A DNA stretch of 64,000 bases from UBA935 sp031556725 (GCA_031556725.1 JAVBSL010000004.1:62001-126000); one strand, 5' to 3'; shown: positions 33,563 through 42,850, counted from the stretch's first letter. The notes: a model not told the origin generated them from the letters alone. Program-made: numbers and translations.

Positions 33563-34795
33563 ATGCCCGAAAATAATGCCAGAGGCAGCCTGCAGATCAA
33601 TGTTACCTCCACAGTAGGATTAACACCGATTGAAAATGCCACTATTACCATTTCCTTAACCGGACTCCCGGAACGTACATTGGAAAGTCTTGCCACGGAT
33701 GCTTCCGGGCAGACCGAAGCCATCGAAGTACCGGCACCGCCTGTTGATTACAGTCTGGAGCCTTCCATGGAACAGCCCTATAGTGAATACAATATCGAGG
33801 TCAGTGCCCCCGGTTATGAACCGGTATTGATATCCGGCACGCAGATATTACCGGATGTGAAAGCCCTTCAGCCGATTGCCATGCGGCCGCTGGAAGTGGA
33901 TGAAGAAGGCCGGGATATTGTTGTCCCGCCGCATACCTTATTTTATGAATACCCGCCGAAGATCCCCGAAGCGGAGATTAAGCCCATCGATGAAAGCGGG
34001 GAAATTGTCTTGCCTCAGGTCGTTATTCCCGAGTACGTCGTTGTTCATGACGGCGCGCCTCAGGATGCTTCCGCCCCTGATTATTATGTGCGGTACCAGG
34101 ATTATGTCAAGAACGTGGCTTCCTGCGAAATCTATGCCACCTGGCCGGAAAATGCCATTTATGCCAACATTTTGGCTATTATGTCCTTCACGATGAACCG
34201 CATTTTTACGGAGTGGTATAGAGGTCAGGGCTATAACTTCACCATTACCAGTTCCACGGCCTATGACCAGAAATTTTCCTATGGACGAAATATTTTCAGC
34301 AACATTGACTATCTGGTGGATAGTGTATTTGCCAATTACCTTTCAAGGCCCGGCGTGCGGCAGCCGATTCTGACCAGCTACTGTGACGGTGACCGGGTGA
34401 CCTGTAACGGTTTAAGTCAGTGGGGATCAAAGACATTGGGCGAGCAGGGGTATTCGGCAATTGAAATTCTGCGAAACTATTATGGCAATGATATGTTTAT
34501 CAATACCGCAGAACGAGTGGCGGGAGTGCCTGTTTCCTGGCCGGGATATGATTTGTATATTGGATCCACAGGAGAAAGTGTCAAAACCATCCAGCAGCAG
34601 TTGAACCGTATTGCCAAATCATATCCTTCTATTCCGACAGTGACAGTAGATGGCATTTATGGACCGAAGACTTCGGAGGCGGTCAAAATTTTTCAGCAGA
34701 TTTTCGATTTACCGCAGACCGGAGTGGTTGATTATGCCACCTGGTATAAAATATCCTATATCTATACTGCGGTTGCCCGACTGGCAGTTTTGTAA
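33563..34795 (+). CDS. SpoIID-like, peptidoglycan-binding domain protein
   Basis: 410 residues without a signal peptide. N-terminal ~95 residues form a carboxypeptidase-regulatory/Ig-like beta domain ('GSLQINVTSTVGLTPIENA'), followed by a proline-rich linker. The middle part (about 175-315) ends with 'LSQWGSKTLGEQGYSAIEIL', which matches the closing motif of SpoIID/LytB lytic transglycosylase-like proteins. Residues 330-400 are a PG_binding_1 domain ('VKTIQQQLNRIA', 'VDGIYGPKTSEAVKIFQQ'). A role in spore cortex or septal peptidoglycan is likely. The absence of an export signal suggests mother-cell or coat location. The ribosome site is inside the preceding hairpin. Confidence 0.75.
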   Translation: MPENNARGSLQINVTSTVGLTPIENATITISLTGLPERTLESLATDASGQTEAIEVPAPPVDYSLEPSMEQPYSEYNIEVSAPGYEPVLISGTQILPDVKALQPIAMRPLEVDEEGRDIVVPPHTLFYEYPPKIPEAEIKPIDESGEIVLPQVVIPEYVVVHDGAPQDASAPDYYVRYQDYVKNVASCEIYATWPENAIYANILAIMSFTMNRIFTEWYRGQGYNFTITSSTAYDQKFSYGRNIFSNIDYLVDSVFANYLSRPGVRQPILTSYCDGDRVTCNGLSQWGSKTLGEQGYSAIEILRNYYGNDMFINTAERVAGVPVSWPGYDLYIGSTGESVKTIQQQLNRIAKSYPSIPTVTVDGIYGPKTSEAVKIFQQIFDLPQTGVVDYATWYKISYIYTAVARLAVL

Positions 34796-34805
34796 GGATA
34801 AAATA

Positions 34806-34835
34806 TTGCGCATTAGGGGGAAAAAATGGTATACT
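34806..34835 (+). promoter_or_regulatory. Promoter of the four-gene actin-like operon
   Basis: TTGCGC (34806-34811) and TATACT (34830-34835) with 18 bp spacer; TGG just before TATACT gives an extended -10. It lies 45 bases before ATG 34881 and after the previous stop. Confidence 0.6.
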
Positions 34836-34880
34836 GAAAACAGTTATGTTTTTCGAGAATGTTTGGGGTGGTGAGAGGGC

Positions 34881-37800
34881 ATGAAGGATATCGTAGACCG
34901 CATATTAGATGGGGAATTTCAGCCGGATGCAGGAGCATTGGACTTCTCCTGCGCAAAGGTTGAAATAGAGCTGACCGCGGGGGAAGACTATGAAGGTACT
35001 TTTGAAATATACGGACCGGCAAATCAATTGACTGAAGGATATGTGAGTACCGGTGGTCTGGAGATGGAGTGTATTACCACAGAGTTTGCCGGAGCCGTAT
35101 CGGAGATTGCCTTTTGTTTTCATGCTCAGAACATTGAAGAGGGCAGTAACCGGCAAGGGGAATTTGTTATTATATCTAATCATGGTGAATACACCATTCC
35201 ATACAAAGTATCTGTAGTCCCGGGGGAAGTCCTGTCCAGTCTGGGAGCGATTAAGAACCTTTTTCACTTTACCAACCTGGCTAAGACTAACTGGGAGGAA
35301 GCGGTCAATCTCTTTTATGATGAAGGTTTTGATCGGGTTTTCCAGGGAACGGACAGACAGTATTATCCCTTATACCGGGGTCTCTCCGGTAATCAAGAGC
35401 GAAAAAACGAACAAAATGTTGAAGAATTTTTGCAGTCTATTAAGAAAAAACAGAAGATTGAATACCTGATCTCAGAAACCGAAATTCGTATGGATGCTCC
35501 GGAGACCATCACGGAGTATACTTTATCGATTAACCGTAACGGGTGGGGATATACCCGGTTAAAAGTGGAAGCGGAAGGCAGCTTTCTGCGGATTGATAAG
35601 GAGATTATCAGAGAAGAAGATTTCCTGGGTAATTTTTACCGCCTGCCCTATTATATTTCGGCTGATAAGCTGCATGCCGGTCAGAATGTGGGTAAAATAA
35701 GACTTTATAATGCTCAAATGGAAACAATCATTCCAGTCATTGTTTCCAAGCAAATGGGCTTAGCCCAAAAAAAGAGTCTGCGCAGAGAACGGAAGCACCA
35801 CATTTTGGAGTTGATGGAATACTATGCCGCCTTCCGGACCAAGAAGATCAGCGCCGCTACGTGGCGGAAGGAAACCGCAAAGTTAGTGGATAAAATGGTT
35901 GCGGTCAATGAGAAGGATGTTGCCGCCAAGTTATTTAAGGCCCAGCTGTTGCTTACCGAAGAACGGTACAATGAGGCAAATTGGATGCTGGATCATGCCG
36001 ATGCCTTACTGCAAAGAAATGAAGATTGGGAACCGGCACTTTGGTGTTACTATCAGTATCTGACTACACTTCACAGCGGCGAGGAAGAATATATAGATTC
36101 CGTAGCGGCTCAGGTAGAGCGGATTTTTACGCAAAACAGTGATAACTGGCGGGTGGCATGGCTTTTGACCTACCTGGTAGAAGAGTATAGCAAAAGCCCC
36201 TCCAAAAAATGGATGATTCTGGAGGAACAGTATAAACGTGGCTGTACCAGCCCGGTTATTTATATCGAAGCAATTCATCTGCTGCAGATAAATCCTACCT
36301 TGCTGATGAAAGTAGAAGGATTTGAGAAGCAGGTTCTTTTGTATGCGGCCAAAAAGGAATTGTTATCCAGAGAACTGGTTGACCAGATTATCTATTTGAT
36401 TTCCAAAACCAAAGAGTACTCGGGCTTATTGATGCGGATTCTGGAGGCTTGCTACCTGGTTGAACCTACCGATGAGGTGATCAAAGTTATCTGCGGATTG
36501 CTGATTAAGGGCAATAAAAGAGGTACGGAATATTTAAAGTGGTATCAGTTGGGAATTGAACGGGAACTTCGGGTTACCCGGTTATATGAATATTATCTGA
36601 TGTCAGTGGATTTGGAAACAGAGGCAAAGCTGCCTAAAATAGTGCTGATGTATTTTGCTTATAACAGTGATATGGATTATCGGTATAATGCTTACTTGTA
36701 TGCTAATGTCCACCGGTATCGGGAAGAATTTCCGGAATTATATGAAAGCTATCAGGAGCCCATTGAGCGTTTTGTAATCAGGCAGATGGCTAAAGGACAT
36801 ATAAACAAGTGGCTGGCCTATTTGTATAAAAATGTGATAACTCCCGGGATGATTACCCCTGATAATGCACGGGGACTGGCGGAAGCACTGTTTACCTTGC
36901 AAGTAACGGTAGCCCGAAAAGATATTCGCGAAATCATCGTAATCTATGATAAAGGCAAGACAGAAATCACTTATCCGGTGACCGGACAGCAAAATTTCCT
37001 GCCAATATACGGAAACGGTTTCCATGTCTTTTTGGAAGACTATGAAGGCAACCGCTATGTAAGTGAAGATAATTGTACAATCGAAAAACTGATCTGGCCG
37101 GACAAGCTGGCTAAAATGATAGCACCCATGGTATCGGATCTGATCGGTCTGGATTTGTGGATGTGTGAGCAGGGTGAGGAACTGGCTCCTGTGACTGAGG
37201 CTAACCGGCATGCCATGATGCGGGTTTTGGAAACTTCTTATTTGGCTGACAGCTATCAGAAGGAGATAAGAATCAAGTTGATCCGCTACTTCTATGAGCA
37301 GGATCGAATCGAAGAGCTGGACAAGATGCTGATAAATCTTTCGGTAGTGCAGGTGGAAAGCAGAAATTACGCGGAAGTTCTTCGATTAATGACCTTACGC
37401 TATATGTACAGCCGGGCCTATGAATGGATGACGACTATCGGCTCTGCGGTGGTTGATGTAAAGCAGATATTAAGAATAGTGAGTGCCGTACTGGCAGAAG
37501 GAAATGCAATTGCCGATAAGAGGATGATTGAACTGGCTTATGCAGCATTTGCCGCAGGTAAGTATGATGAAAGACTACTGAATTATCTGAACCGGTTTTA
37601 TACGGGCACTATCAGACAAATGCGGAATGTCTGGCGGGCAGCCAAGGATTTCACCTTAGACACTTATGAACTGAGCGAAAGACTGCTGATCCAGATTCTT
37701 TATTCCGGTTCCTTTGTAGGCGAGCAGATGTCAATTTTCAAGGATTATGTGGCCGGCGGCGGAAAAAGCAGTATTGAAGCAGCCTTTCTGGCACAATGTG

Positions 37801-38453
37801 CGTATAATTATTTTGTGAATGATAAGGTTACAGATGTGTTTGTTATTAATCAGATGGCCCGGGCTTTGGAACGACGGGAGGAACTGAACTTAATCTGCAA
37901 GCTGGCTTTTGTCAAATATTTCGCAGAAAATCCGGGAGAAATCGACGAAGAGGTAAAAGATATCCTGCACCCGTTTTTAAAACAGTTGTTGGAACAGAAT
38001 ATATACTTTTCCTTTTTTAAAGAGTATATTGACACTTTTCCTTTTATGGAGTCTTTTTTGGACAAGACAATTATTGAATATCGCGCCAAAGCAGGGAATA
38101 CGGCAGTTATTCATTATTTGATTGAACGGGATGGTGCAGGCAAAAGCGAATATACAAAAGAAGAAATGCGGGATATGTATGGCGGTGTATGTACCAAGCA
38201 GTTTGTCCTTTTTTTCGGAGAACAGCTATTGTATTACATAACCGAAAGGGAAGACGATAAGGAGCACCTTACCGAAAGTGCAAGTATCAGTAAAAGTGAT
38301 ATTATCGGCGAGCAGCGGGAATGTAAGTTTAACCATATCAATGATATTGAAATTGCCAAGATGCTGCAGGATTATGAAACAGTAAACAATTTACTATATG
38401 AATTTTACAGACAGGAGTTTGTAGTGGAAGAATTATTTCATCTTCAGACTTAA
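34881..38453 (+). CDS. Very large helical-repeat protein, first gene of actin-like cluster (DUF5717-like)
   Basis: 1190 residues, no signal peptide or membrane helix, so cytoplasmic. Residues 20-115 look like a beta sandwich ('VEIELTAGEDYEGTFEIYG', closing with 'YTIPYKVSVV'); a second similar unit at about 195-295 ends 'METIIPVIVSK'. From about 300 to the end it is almost wholly alpha-helical, with TPR-like pairs ('KLFKAQLLLTEERYNEANW'). No catalytic motif is visible. I recall this protein type from Lachnospiraceae under the name DUF5717 (not checked). It is followed at 12 bases by a degenerate actin-fold protein, and four genes run in one tight operon under their own promoter. A scaffold for the actin-like partner is the simplest guess. 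Confidence 0.7.
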   Translation: MKDIVDRILDGEFQPDAGALDFSCAKVEIELTAGEDYEGTFEIYGPANQLTEGYVSTGGLEMECITTEFAGAVSEIAFCFHAQNIEEGSNRQGEFVIISNHGEYTIPYKVSVVPGEVLSSLGAIKNLFHFTNLAKTNWEEAVNLFYDEGFDRVFQGTDRQYYPLYRGLSGNQERKNEQNVEEFLQSIKKKQKIEYLISETEIRMDAPETITEYTLSINRNGWGYTRLKVEAEGSFLRIDKEIIREEDFLGNFYRLPYYISADKLHAGQNVGKIRLYNAQMETIIPVIVSKQMGLAQKKSLRRERKHHILELMEYYAAFRTKKISAATWRKETAKLVDKMVAVNEKDVAAKLFKAQLLLTEERYNEANWMLDHADALLQRNEDWEPALWCYYQYLTTLHSGEEEYIDSVAAQVERIFTQNSDNWRVAWLLTYLVEEYSKSPSKKWMILEEQYKRGCTSPVIYIEAIHLLQINPTLLMKVEGFEKQVLLYAAKKELLSRELVDQIIYLISKTKEYSGLLMRILEACYLVEPTDEVIKVICGLLIKGNKRGTEYLKWYQLGIERELRVTRLYEYYLMSVDLETEAKLPKIVLMYFAYNSDMDYRYNAYLYANVHRYREEFPELYESYQEPIERFVIRQMAKGHINKWLAYLYKNVITPGMITPDNARGLAEALFTLQVTVARKDIREIIVIYDKGKTEITYPVTGQQNFLPIYGNGFHVFLEDYEGNRYVSEDNCTIEKLIWPDKLAKMIAPMVSDLIGLDLWMCEQGEELAPVTEANRHAMMRVLETSYLADSYQKEIRIKLIRYFYEQDRIEELDKMLINLSVVQVESRNYAEVLRLMTLRYMYSRAYEWMTTIGSAVVDVKQILRIVSAVLAEGNAIADKRMIELAYAAFAAGKYDERLLNYLNRFYTGTIRQMRNVWRAAKDFTLDTYELSERLLIQILYSGSFVGEQMSIFKDYVAGGGKSSIEAAFLAQCAYNYFVNDKVTDVFVINQMARALERREELNLICKLAFVKYFAENPGEIDEEVKDILHPFLKQLLEQNIYFSFFKEYIDTFPFMESFLDKTIIEYRAKAGNTAVIHYLIERDGAGKSEYTKEEMRDMYGGVCTKQFVLFFGEQLLYYITEREDDKEHLTESASISKSDIIGEQRECKFNHINDIEIAKMLQDYETVNNLLYEFYRQEFVVEELFHLQT

Positions 38454-38465
38454 GCGGAGTAGCAT

Positions 38466-39749
38466 ATGAATAGTATTATTGGAAAAAAAGGTTTAGGTGC
38501 CGCAATAATCGGATATGATCTGGGGCATTTATACTCTCAGATCAGTTATTGCAGCGTGAACGGCGGTGAGCCGGAAACCGTATCGGCAGTTATGGGTACG
38601 GAACAATATAATATTCCCACAGCTCTTTGCAAGCGTAAAGGTGTTGGACAGTGGTTCTATGGAAAGGAAGCACTTAAATATGCGGAACAGGAAGATGGAA
38701 TCCTGTTGGAGAACATCTATGAACTGGCGTTAATCGGTGAACAGGTACAGATTGATGACGAAAGCTTTGATCCTATCGCGTTGCTTACTTTGTTTGTTAA
38801 GCGGAGTCTGTCACTTTTATCTATGGAAATAAAACCGGCAGATATGGAATCCTTTATGTTTACGGTAGAAAATCTGGATATTCGAACAGTGGAAGTGCTG
38901 GGGGCGGTAGCGGTTGGGCTGCGGATTGCACCGGAACGCGTTTTTTTCCAGAGCTACCGGGAAAGCATTTATCAGTACATGGTACATCAACCGAAAGAAT
39001 TATGGATTCATCAGGTGTTAATATTTGATTATAGCAATTACTTGAAGGCTTATCTTTTGGAAAGCAACAACCGGACCACTCCTAAGGTAGTATTTGTAGA
39101 GAAACTGGAATTTCCGCAAATGACCGGCGGTGTATGTTCGGAAGAGCAAAAGGCTGAGCGGGATCTGCGCTTCTTGGAGATTTCGGAGCAGATGTGCCGG
39201 GATCGGATTATCTCCACAGTTTATTTGCTGGGGGATGGATTTAAGGAAAACTGGGCGGAAGGTTCCATTAAGTTTTTATGTCGGGGACGGAGGGTTTTTC
39301 AGGGAAATAACCTGTATAGCAAAGGCGCCTGCTATGGCGCTCAGGAAAAGCGGACACCTTCGGAAATTAATTCAACCCAGGTCTTTCTGGGTGAAGATAA
39401 GCTGAAGGCCAATATTGGTATGAAAGTATTGCGGCAGGGAATTGAATCTTATTATGCCATTCTGGACGCAGGAATGAATTGGTATGAGGTTCGCAGCCAA
39501 TACGAAGTGATTCTGGATGAAGGAAAACAATTATTTTTTATTGTAACGTCTTTAACCGGGGGCGTTGTCATTGAAGAAGAACTGATTTTAGAAGGTTTAC
39601 CGGAGAGACCCGGGCGAACTACCCGTTTGCTGATTCAGCTTAAGATGATTTCGTCCAATGCGGTACAGGTGACAGTAACCGATATGGGGTTTGGAGAGTT
39701 GTTTTCCACCAGTGATAAGAAATGGATACAGGAGTTTACCGTATCATAG
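38466..39749 (+). CDS. Degenerate actin/Hsp70-fold protein (DUF5716-like)
   Basis: 427 residues. The N-terminus 'AAIIGYDLGHLYSQISYC' has the place and pattern of the phosphate-1 loop of the actin/Hsp70 fold (normally GIDLGT), followed by 'NIPTALC' and 'WFYGKEAL', the counterparts of Hsp70 'IPS...' and 'G..A'. 'QVLIFDYSNYLKAYLL' (about 183-198) stands where the phosphate-2 motif 'FDLGGGT' should be but lacks the glycines. 'STVYLLGDGFKENW' then 'LYSKGACYGA' match the adenosine motif and the helix after it. So the fold seems kept while nucleotide chemistry may be altered. The last 100 residues are a beta domain. The partner genes make a role in an assembly or chaperone complex plausible. Confidence 0.65.
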   Translation: MNSIIGKKGLGAAIIGYDLGHLYSQISYCSVNGGEPETVSAVMGTEQYNIPTALCKRKGVGQWFYGKEALKYAEQEDGILLENIYELALIGEQVQIDDESFDPIALLTLFVKRSLSLLSMEIKPADMESFMFTVENLDIRTVEVLGAVAVGLRIAPERVFFQSYRESIYQYMVHQPKELWIHQVLIFDYSNYLKAYLLESNNRTTPKVVFVEKLEFPQMTGGVCSEEQKAERDLRFLEISEQMCRDRIISTVYLLGDGFKENWAEGSIKFLCRGRRVFQGNNLYSKGACYGAQEKRTPSEINSTQVFLGEDKLKANIGMKVLRQGIESYYAILDAGMNWYEVRSQYEVILDEGKQLFFIVTSLTGGVVIEEELILEGLPERPGRTTRLLIQLKMISSNAVQVTVTDMGFGELFSTSDKKWIQEFTVS

Positions 39750-39775
39750 TGAGTGTCAGGCAAAGGAGAAAACCA

Positions 39776-40609
39776 GTGAGGCAACCATTGTTGTGTGTAG
39801 GGCGTTATGCGGAGAATCCCTATTATTTTCAAAAGTTATGCATCAGCATCTGGTCGGTGGAAGAATTGTGTTATTTGTTCAAAACCAATCCGTTTATTTT
39901 AGACCGGGATATTGTTGATAAAAAGCTGGTGGAGTGGCTGGAAACAGAATGCGGACTTGATGAATTGGGAGTAAAGCTGCATAATTTATTTCATAAGGCC
40001 AATTCAGTCAGTTTGTTTGTCATGACTATTTTGGAATATGTGAATTATTGTACTCCTGCTGAACAGAAGCAGATTGCCGAGATTTTACAAAGCAATGTGG
40101 GGCTGAACGAGAATGAAAAGAAAAAAAAGCGAGGGGACTTTTTGCTGAAAAGTGGGAAATACCTGATGGCATTGCAGGAGTATGACTATATTTTGGATGC
40201 GTTACCTAAGGGAGAACTGGTGATTAGCGGACCCGTCTGCCATAACCGGGGAGTAGCTTATGCCAAGTTGTTTTTATTTGACCGGGCAGCGGAAAGCTTT
40301 TTATCCGCCTATGAAATAAGCGGCAGTGAAGAATCCGGAATTCAATACTTAGCAGCAGTCCGGCAGATGCTCAAAGATGATGAATATATTCGGTTTATTG
40401 CCGACCAACCCCAGTTTTATAACCTTTCCTTGCAGGTAGAACATCTGGTGGAACAAGCAACCGGCCGATTTGAGGAGACCAGGGAAAATCGAATGTTATT
40501 TGCTTTACAGATGTATAAAGAGGAGGGAAATGTCAATTCCTATTATGAGGAAATTGATAAGATAACCGCCGAGATTAAGCAGCAATACCGCGACAGTGTG
40601 ACAGGATAA
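39776..40609 (+). CDS. Helical-repeat protein of the actin-like cluster
   Basis: 277 residues from GTG 39776, which has AAAGGAG 8 bases upstream (39762-39768); an ATG at 39722 in the same frame lies inside the previous gene without a ribosome site. Almost all helical; the middle (about 120-200) resembles two TPR units ('GDFLLKSGKYLMALQEYDYI', 'AYAKLFLFDRAAESFLSAYE'). No membrane segment, no enzyme motif. Position third in the cluster, 26 bases after the actin-like gene. Unknown function; probably a binding partner of the large first protein or of the membrane protein encoded next. Confidence 0.65.
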   Translation: MRQPLLCVGRYAENPYYFQKLCISIWSVEELCYLFKTNPFILDRDIVDKKLVEWLETECGLDELGVKLHNLFHKANSVSLFVMTILEYVNYCTPAEQKQIAEILQSNVGLNENEKKKKRGDFLLKSGKYLMALQEYDYILDALPKGELVISGPVCHNRGVAYAKLFLFDRAAESFLSAYEISGSEESGIQYLAAVRQMLKDDEYIRFIADQPQFYNLSLQVEHLVEQATGRFEETRENRMLFALQMYKEEGNVNSYYEEIDKITAEIKQQYRDSVTG

Positions 40610-40621
40610 CGGAGCAGGATA

Positions 40622-41809
40622 ATGGGTTTACTAAAAAAGCTATGGCAACGGTTTCGGAAAGATTATGAACCGGAATATGAATATGAAGAGTGGAATGAAG
40701 TCGTCTACGACCGAGACGATTTGCAGATCAATGACAGGGAACAACGGCAGGATTATGTGAAAAATTGTCTGGAACAAATCGTTGAGGCCACTCGTGAGGT
40801 GGAAAATCTTCAGTTTGAGTACAATATGGTTACCTCCTATCTGAAAGATATGGAAGAAGTGGAAGCATTGCCGCCTGAAGAGCGGGCAATCCTGGAAGAG
40901 GCGGCTCGCAAGATCAATCAGCTGGAAGTTGAGAAAAACGGTTATCTGGAACGCAACAACCGGATGAGCGAAGCTCAGTACCGGAAGATGGAGTCGTTAG
41001 CGGAGGAAGTGCAGGAAGGATATACCAAATTAAAGGAAGCGGAAGACTATCAGGGACTGATCAAATCGGATATGCGGCATTTGGATAACGAAAAGCAGGC
41101 CTATCTGTTCAGAAAGCATGAGCTGCGGCGCATCCTGGAGGATCTAAAGGGGATGGTAGTAATCTGTGTTACGGCGGTGGTCTTATGCCTCGTCCTGCTT
41201 TTGATACTTCAGATGGGATTTGGGATGAACACGAAGGCCGGCTATCTGCTGACGTTGGGCGGGGCGGCCCTGGCGATTACGTTGATTTTTATCAAACACA
41301 GCGATTCCATGCGGGAATTGAAGCGGGTGGAAAAGAGTATCAACAAGATAATTTTGCTGCATAATACCGTAAAAATACGATATATCAACAATACCAATTT
41401 ATTGGAATACCTGCAGTTAAAATATGCCGTATCCAATGCCCAGGAGTTAGATAAGATCTGGAACAAATATCAGGAGGAAAAAGCGCAGCGGGATATTTAC
41501 CGGCAGGCGGAACGGGAACTGGATATCTGTCAGAAAGAATTTTTGCATATTTTACGCCGGTATCAGGTCAAGGACCCGGCTGTGTGGCTTCATCAGACAG
41601 AGGCCATCCTGGATAAAAAGGAAATGGTGGAAATCAGACATAATCTGATTATCCGCAGACAGTCCCTGCGCCGCCGAATTGATTATAATAAGGAAGTGGT
41701 AGCCCATAAGGCCCAGGAGGAAATCAAGGATCTGGTGGAGAAATACCCTAAATACGCCAGCGAGATATTACAAATGGTAGCCTCCTACGAGAAAAAATTT
41801 AATGGATAA
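40622..41809 (+). CDS. Coiled-coil protein with two central membrane helices, actin-like cluster
   Basis: 395 residues. The first ~170 form an acidic N-terminus and long coiled coil ('ILEEAARKINQLEVEKNGYL'). Two membrane helices follow at about 178-200 ('VVICVTAVVLCLVLLLIL') and 207-225 ('LLTLGGAALAITLIFI'), then a second basic coiled coil to the end. Both coiled parts should lie on the cytoplasmic side, with a short loop outside. It would tether the cluster's soluble proteins to the membrane. The cluster ends here: a new promoter overlaps the sequence just after its stop. Confidence 0.7.
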   Translation: MGLLKKLWQRFRKDYEPEYEYEEWNEVVYDRDDLQINDREQRQDYVKNCLEQIVEATREVENLQFEYNMVTSYLKDMEEVEALPPEERAILEEAARKINQLEVEKNGYLERNNRMSEAQYRKMESLAEEVQEGYTKLKEAEDYQGLIKSDMRHLDNEKQAYLFRKHELRRILEDLKGMVVICVTAVVLCLVLLLILQMGFGMNTKAGYLLTLGGAALAITLIFIKHSDSMRELKRVEKSINKIILLHNTVKIRYINNTNLLEYLQLKYAVSNAQELDKIWNKYQEEKAQRDIYRQAERELDICQKEFLHILRRYQVKDPAVWLHQTEAILDKKEMVEIRHNLIIRRQSLRRRIDYNKEVVAHKAQEEIKDLVEKYPKYASEILQMVASYEKKFNG

Positions 41810-41838
41810 TTGACATAAACCTCTTGGTCTGGTACACT
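41810..41838 (+). promoter_or_regulatory. Promoter of the amino-acid ABC transporter operon
   Basis: TTGACA (41810-41815) and TACACT (41833-41838), 17 bp apart, immediately after the preceding stop codon and 42 bases before ATG 41880. Confidence 0.82.
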
Positions 41839-41879
41839 TTATCTTGCTAATGAAACAAAGTGCTGAGAGGAGAAGTATT

Positions 41880-42683
41880 ATGAAAAATGGAAAGAAATTG
41901 ATTGCGGTAGTGCTGACAGCAGCTTTTGCCCTTACCTTATTTACCGGTTGCGGGTCAAAAAATGCCGAAACGGCAGCAAATACCGAAAGAACTACTTTTA
42001 CGGTAGGATTTGATGCCGAGTTTGAACCTTATGGCTACATGGATGCCAATGGTGAATATACCGGTTTTGACCTTGATCTGGCCGCTGAAGTTTGTGCCCG
42101 TAACGGTTGGGAACTGGTGAAACAGCCGATTGACTGGGATGCTAAGGACATGGAGCTTTCTTCCGGAAGCATTGATTGTATCTGGAACGGATTTACTATC
42201 AATGGCAGAGAAGACAGCTACACATGGTCAGTGCCTTATGTAGACAGTTCGCAGGTATTTGTGGTTAAGGCAGATTCTGCAATTGCAAATTTTGCCGGTC
42301 TGGCTGGCAAGGCGGTTGGAGTGCAAAAGGATTCCTCTGCTCTGGCAGCACTGGAAGAAGATGAAGAACTGATAAACAGCTTTAAGGAACTGATTCAATA
42401 TGCGGACTATAATACCGCTTTTATGGATTTGGAAGCAGGAGCTACAGAGGCCGTAGCTATTGATATCGGTGTGGCTGAGAAACAGATTGCAGCCCGCGGC
42501 GATGGTTTTGTGATGTTGGATGATAAACTGGCTACCGAGCAGTATGGCATTGGATTCTTAAAGGGAAATACGGAACTTAAAGATCAAGTGGAAAAAACCG
42601 TTCTGGAAATGGCAGCAGACGGCACCTTCATGAAGATTGCTGAGAAATATGGTTTACAGGATAGTGTTTGCTTAGGCAAATAA
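41880..42683 (+). CDS. Polar amino-acid ABC transporter, substrate-binding lipoprotein
   Basis: 267 residues from ATG 41880 (GAGGAG upstream). Lipobox 'TLFTGC' gives lipidated C24 on the outer membrane face. The family-3 solute-binding fold shows 'TVGFDAEFEPYGYMDANGEY', 'FDLDLAAEVCARNG' and 'WNGFTINGREDSYTWSVPY'. Substrate is a polar amino acid; which one cannot be said. Permease and ATPase genes follow, separated by ~170 bases of structured RNA that would allow this abundant subunit to be made in excess. Confidence 0.92.
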   Translation: MKNGKKLIAVVLTAAFALTLFTGCGSKNAETAANTERTTFTVGFDAEFEPYGYMDANGEYTGFDLDLAAEVCARNGWELVKQPIDWDAKDMELSSGSIDCIWNGFTINGREDSYTWSVPYVDSSQVFVVKADSAIANFAGLAGKAVGVQKDSSALAALEEDEELINSFKELIQYADYNTAFMDLEAGATEAVAIDIGVAEKQIAARGDGFVMLDDKLATEQYGIGFLKGNTELKDQVEKTVLEMAADGTFMKIAEKYGLQDSVCLGK

Positions 42684-42685
42684 AA

Positions 42686-42746
42686 AGACGAAAAGATACA
42701 CTATGGTACGAAAGGACCGTACCTAAGTGTATCTATAGTTTCGTCT
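42686..42746 (+). ncRNA. Long intercistronic stem-loop after the binding-protein gene
   Basis: AGACGAAA (42686-42693) pairs with TTTCGTCT (42739-42746), GATACAC (42695-42701) with GTGTATC (42727-42733), and GGTACG (42705-42710) with CGTACC (42718-42723) around a 7-base loop. There is no T run, so it is more likely an mRNA 3'-end stabiliser or processing site than a terminator. Confidence 0.75.
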
Positions 42747-42748
42747 GG

Positions 42749-42819
42749 AAGAACGCAGGGCGTTCTTCTTGAATGATTTACAGCGTGGAATAAAAAGCCT
42801 TCTATACCCAGAAGGCTTT
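42749..42819 (+). terminator. Two further hairpins, partial terminators before the permease gene
   Basis: AAGAACG (42749-42755) pairs with CGTTCTT (42761-42767), and AAAGCCTTCT (42794-42803) pairs exactly with AGAAGGCTTT (42810-42819). Neither is followed by a long T tract, so partial read-through into the permease gene is expected. Confidence 0.65.
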
Positions 42820-42850
42820 CTGCAATATAAGTAGGAGGAAAGATAGGCAA

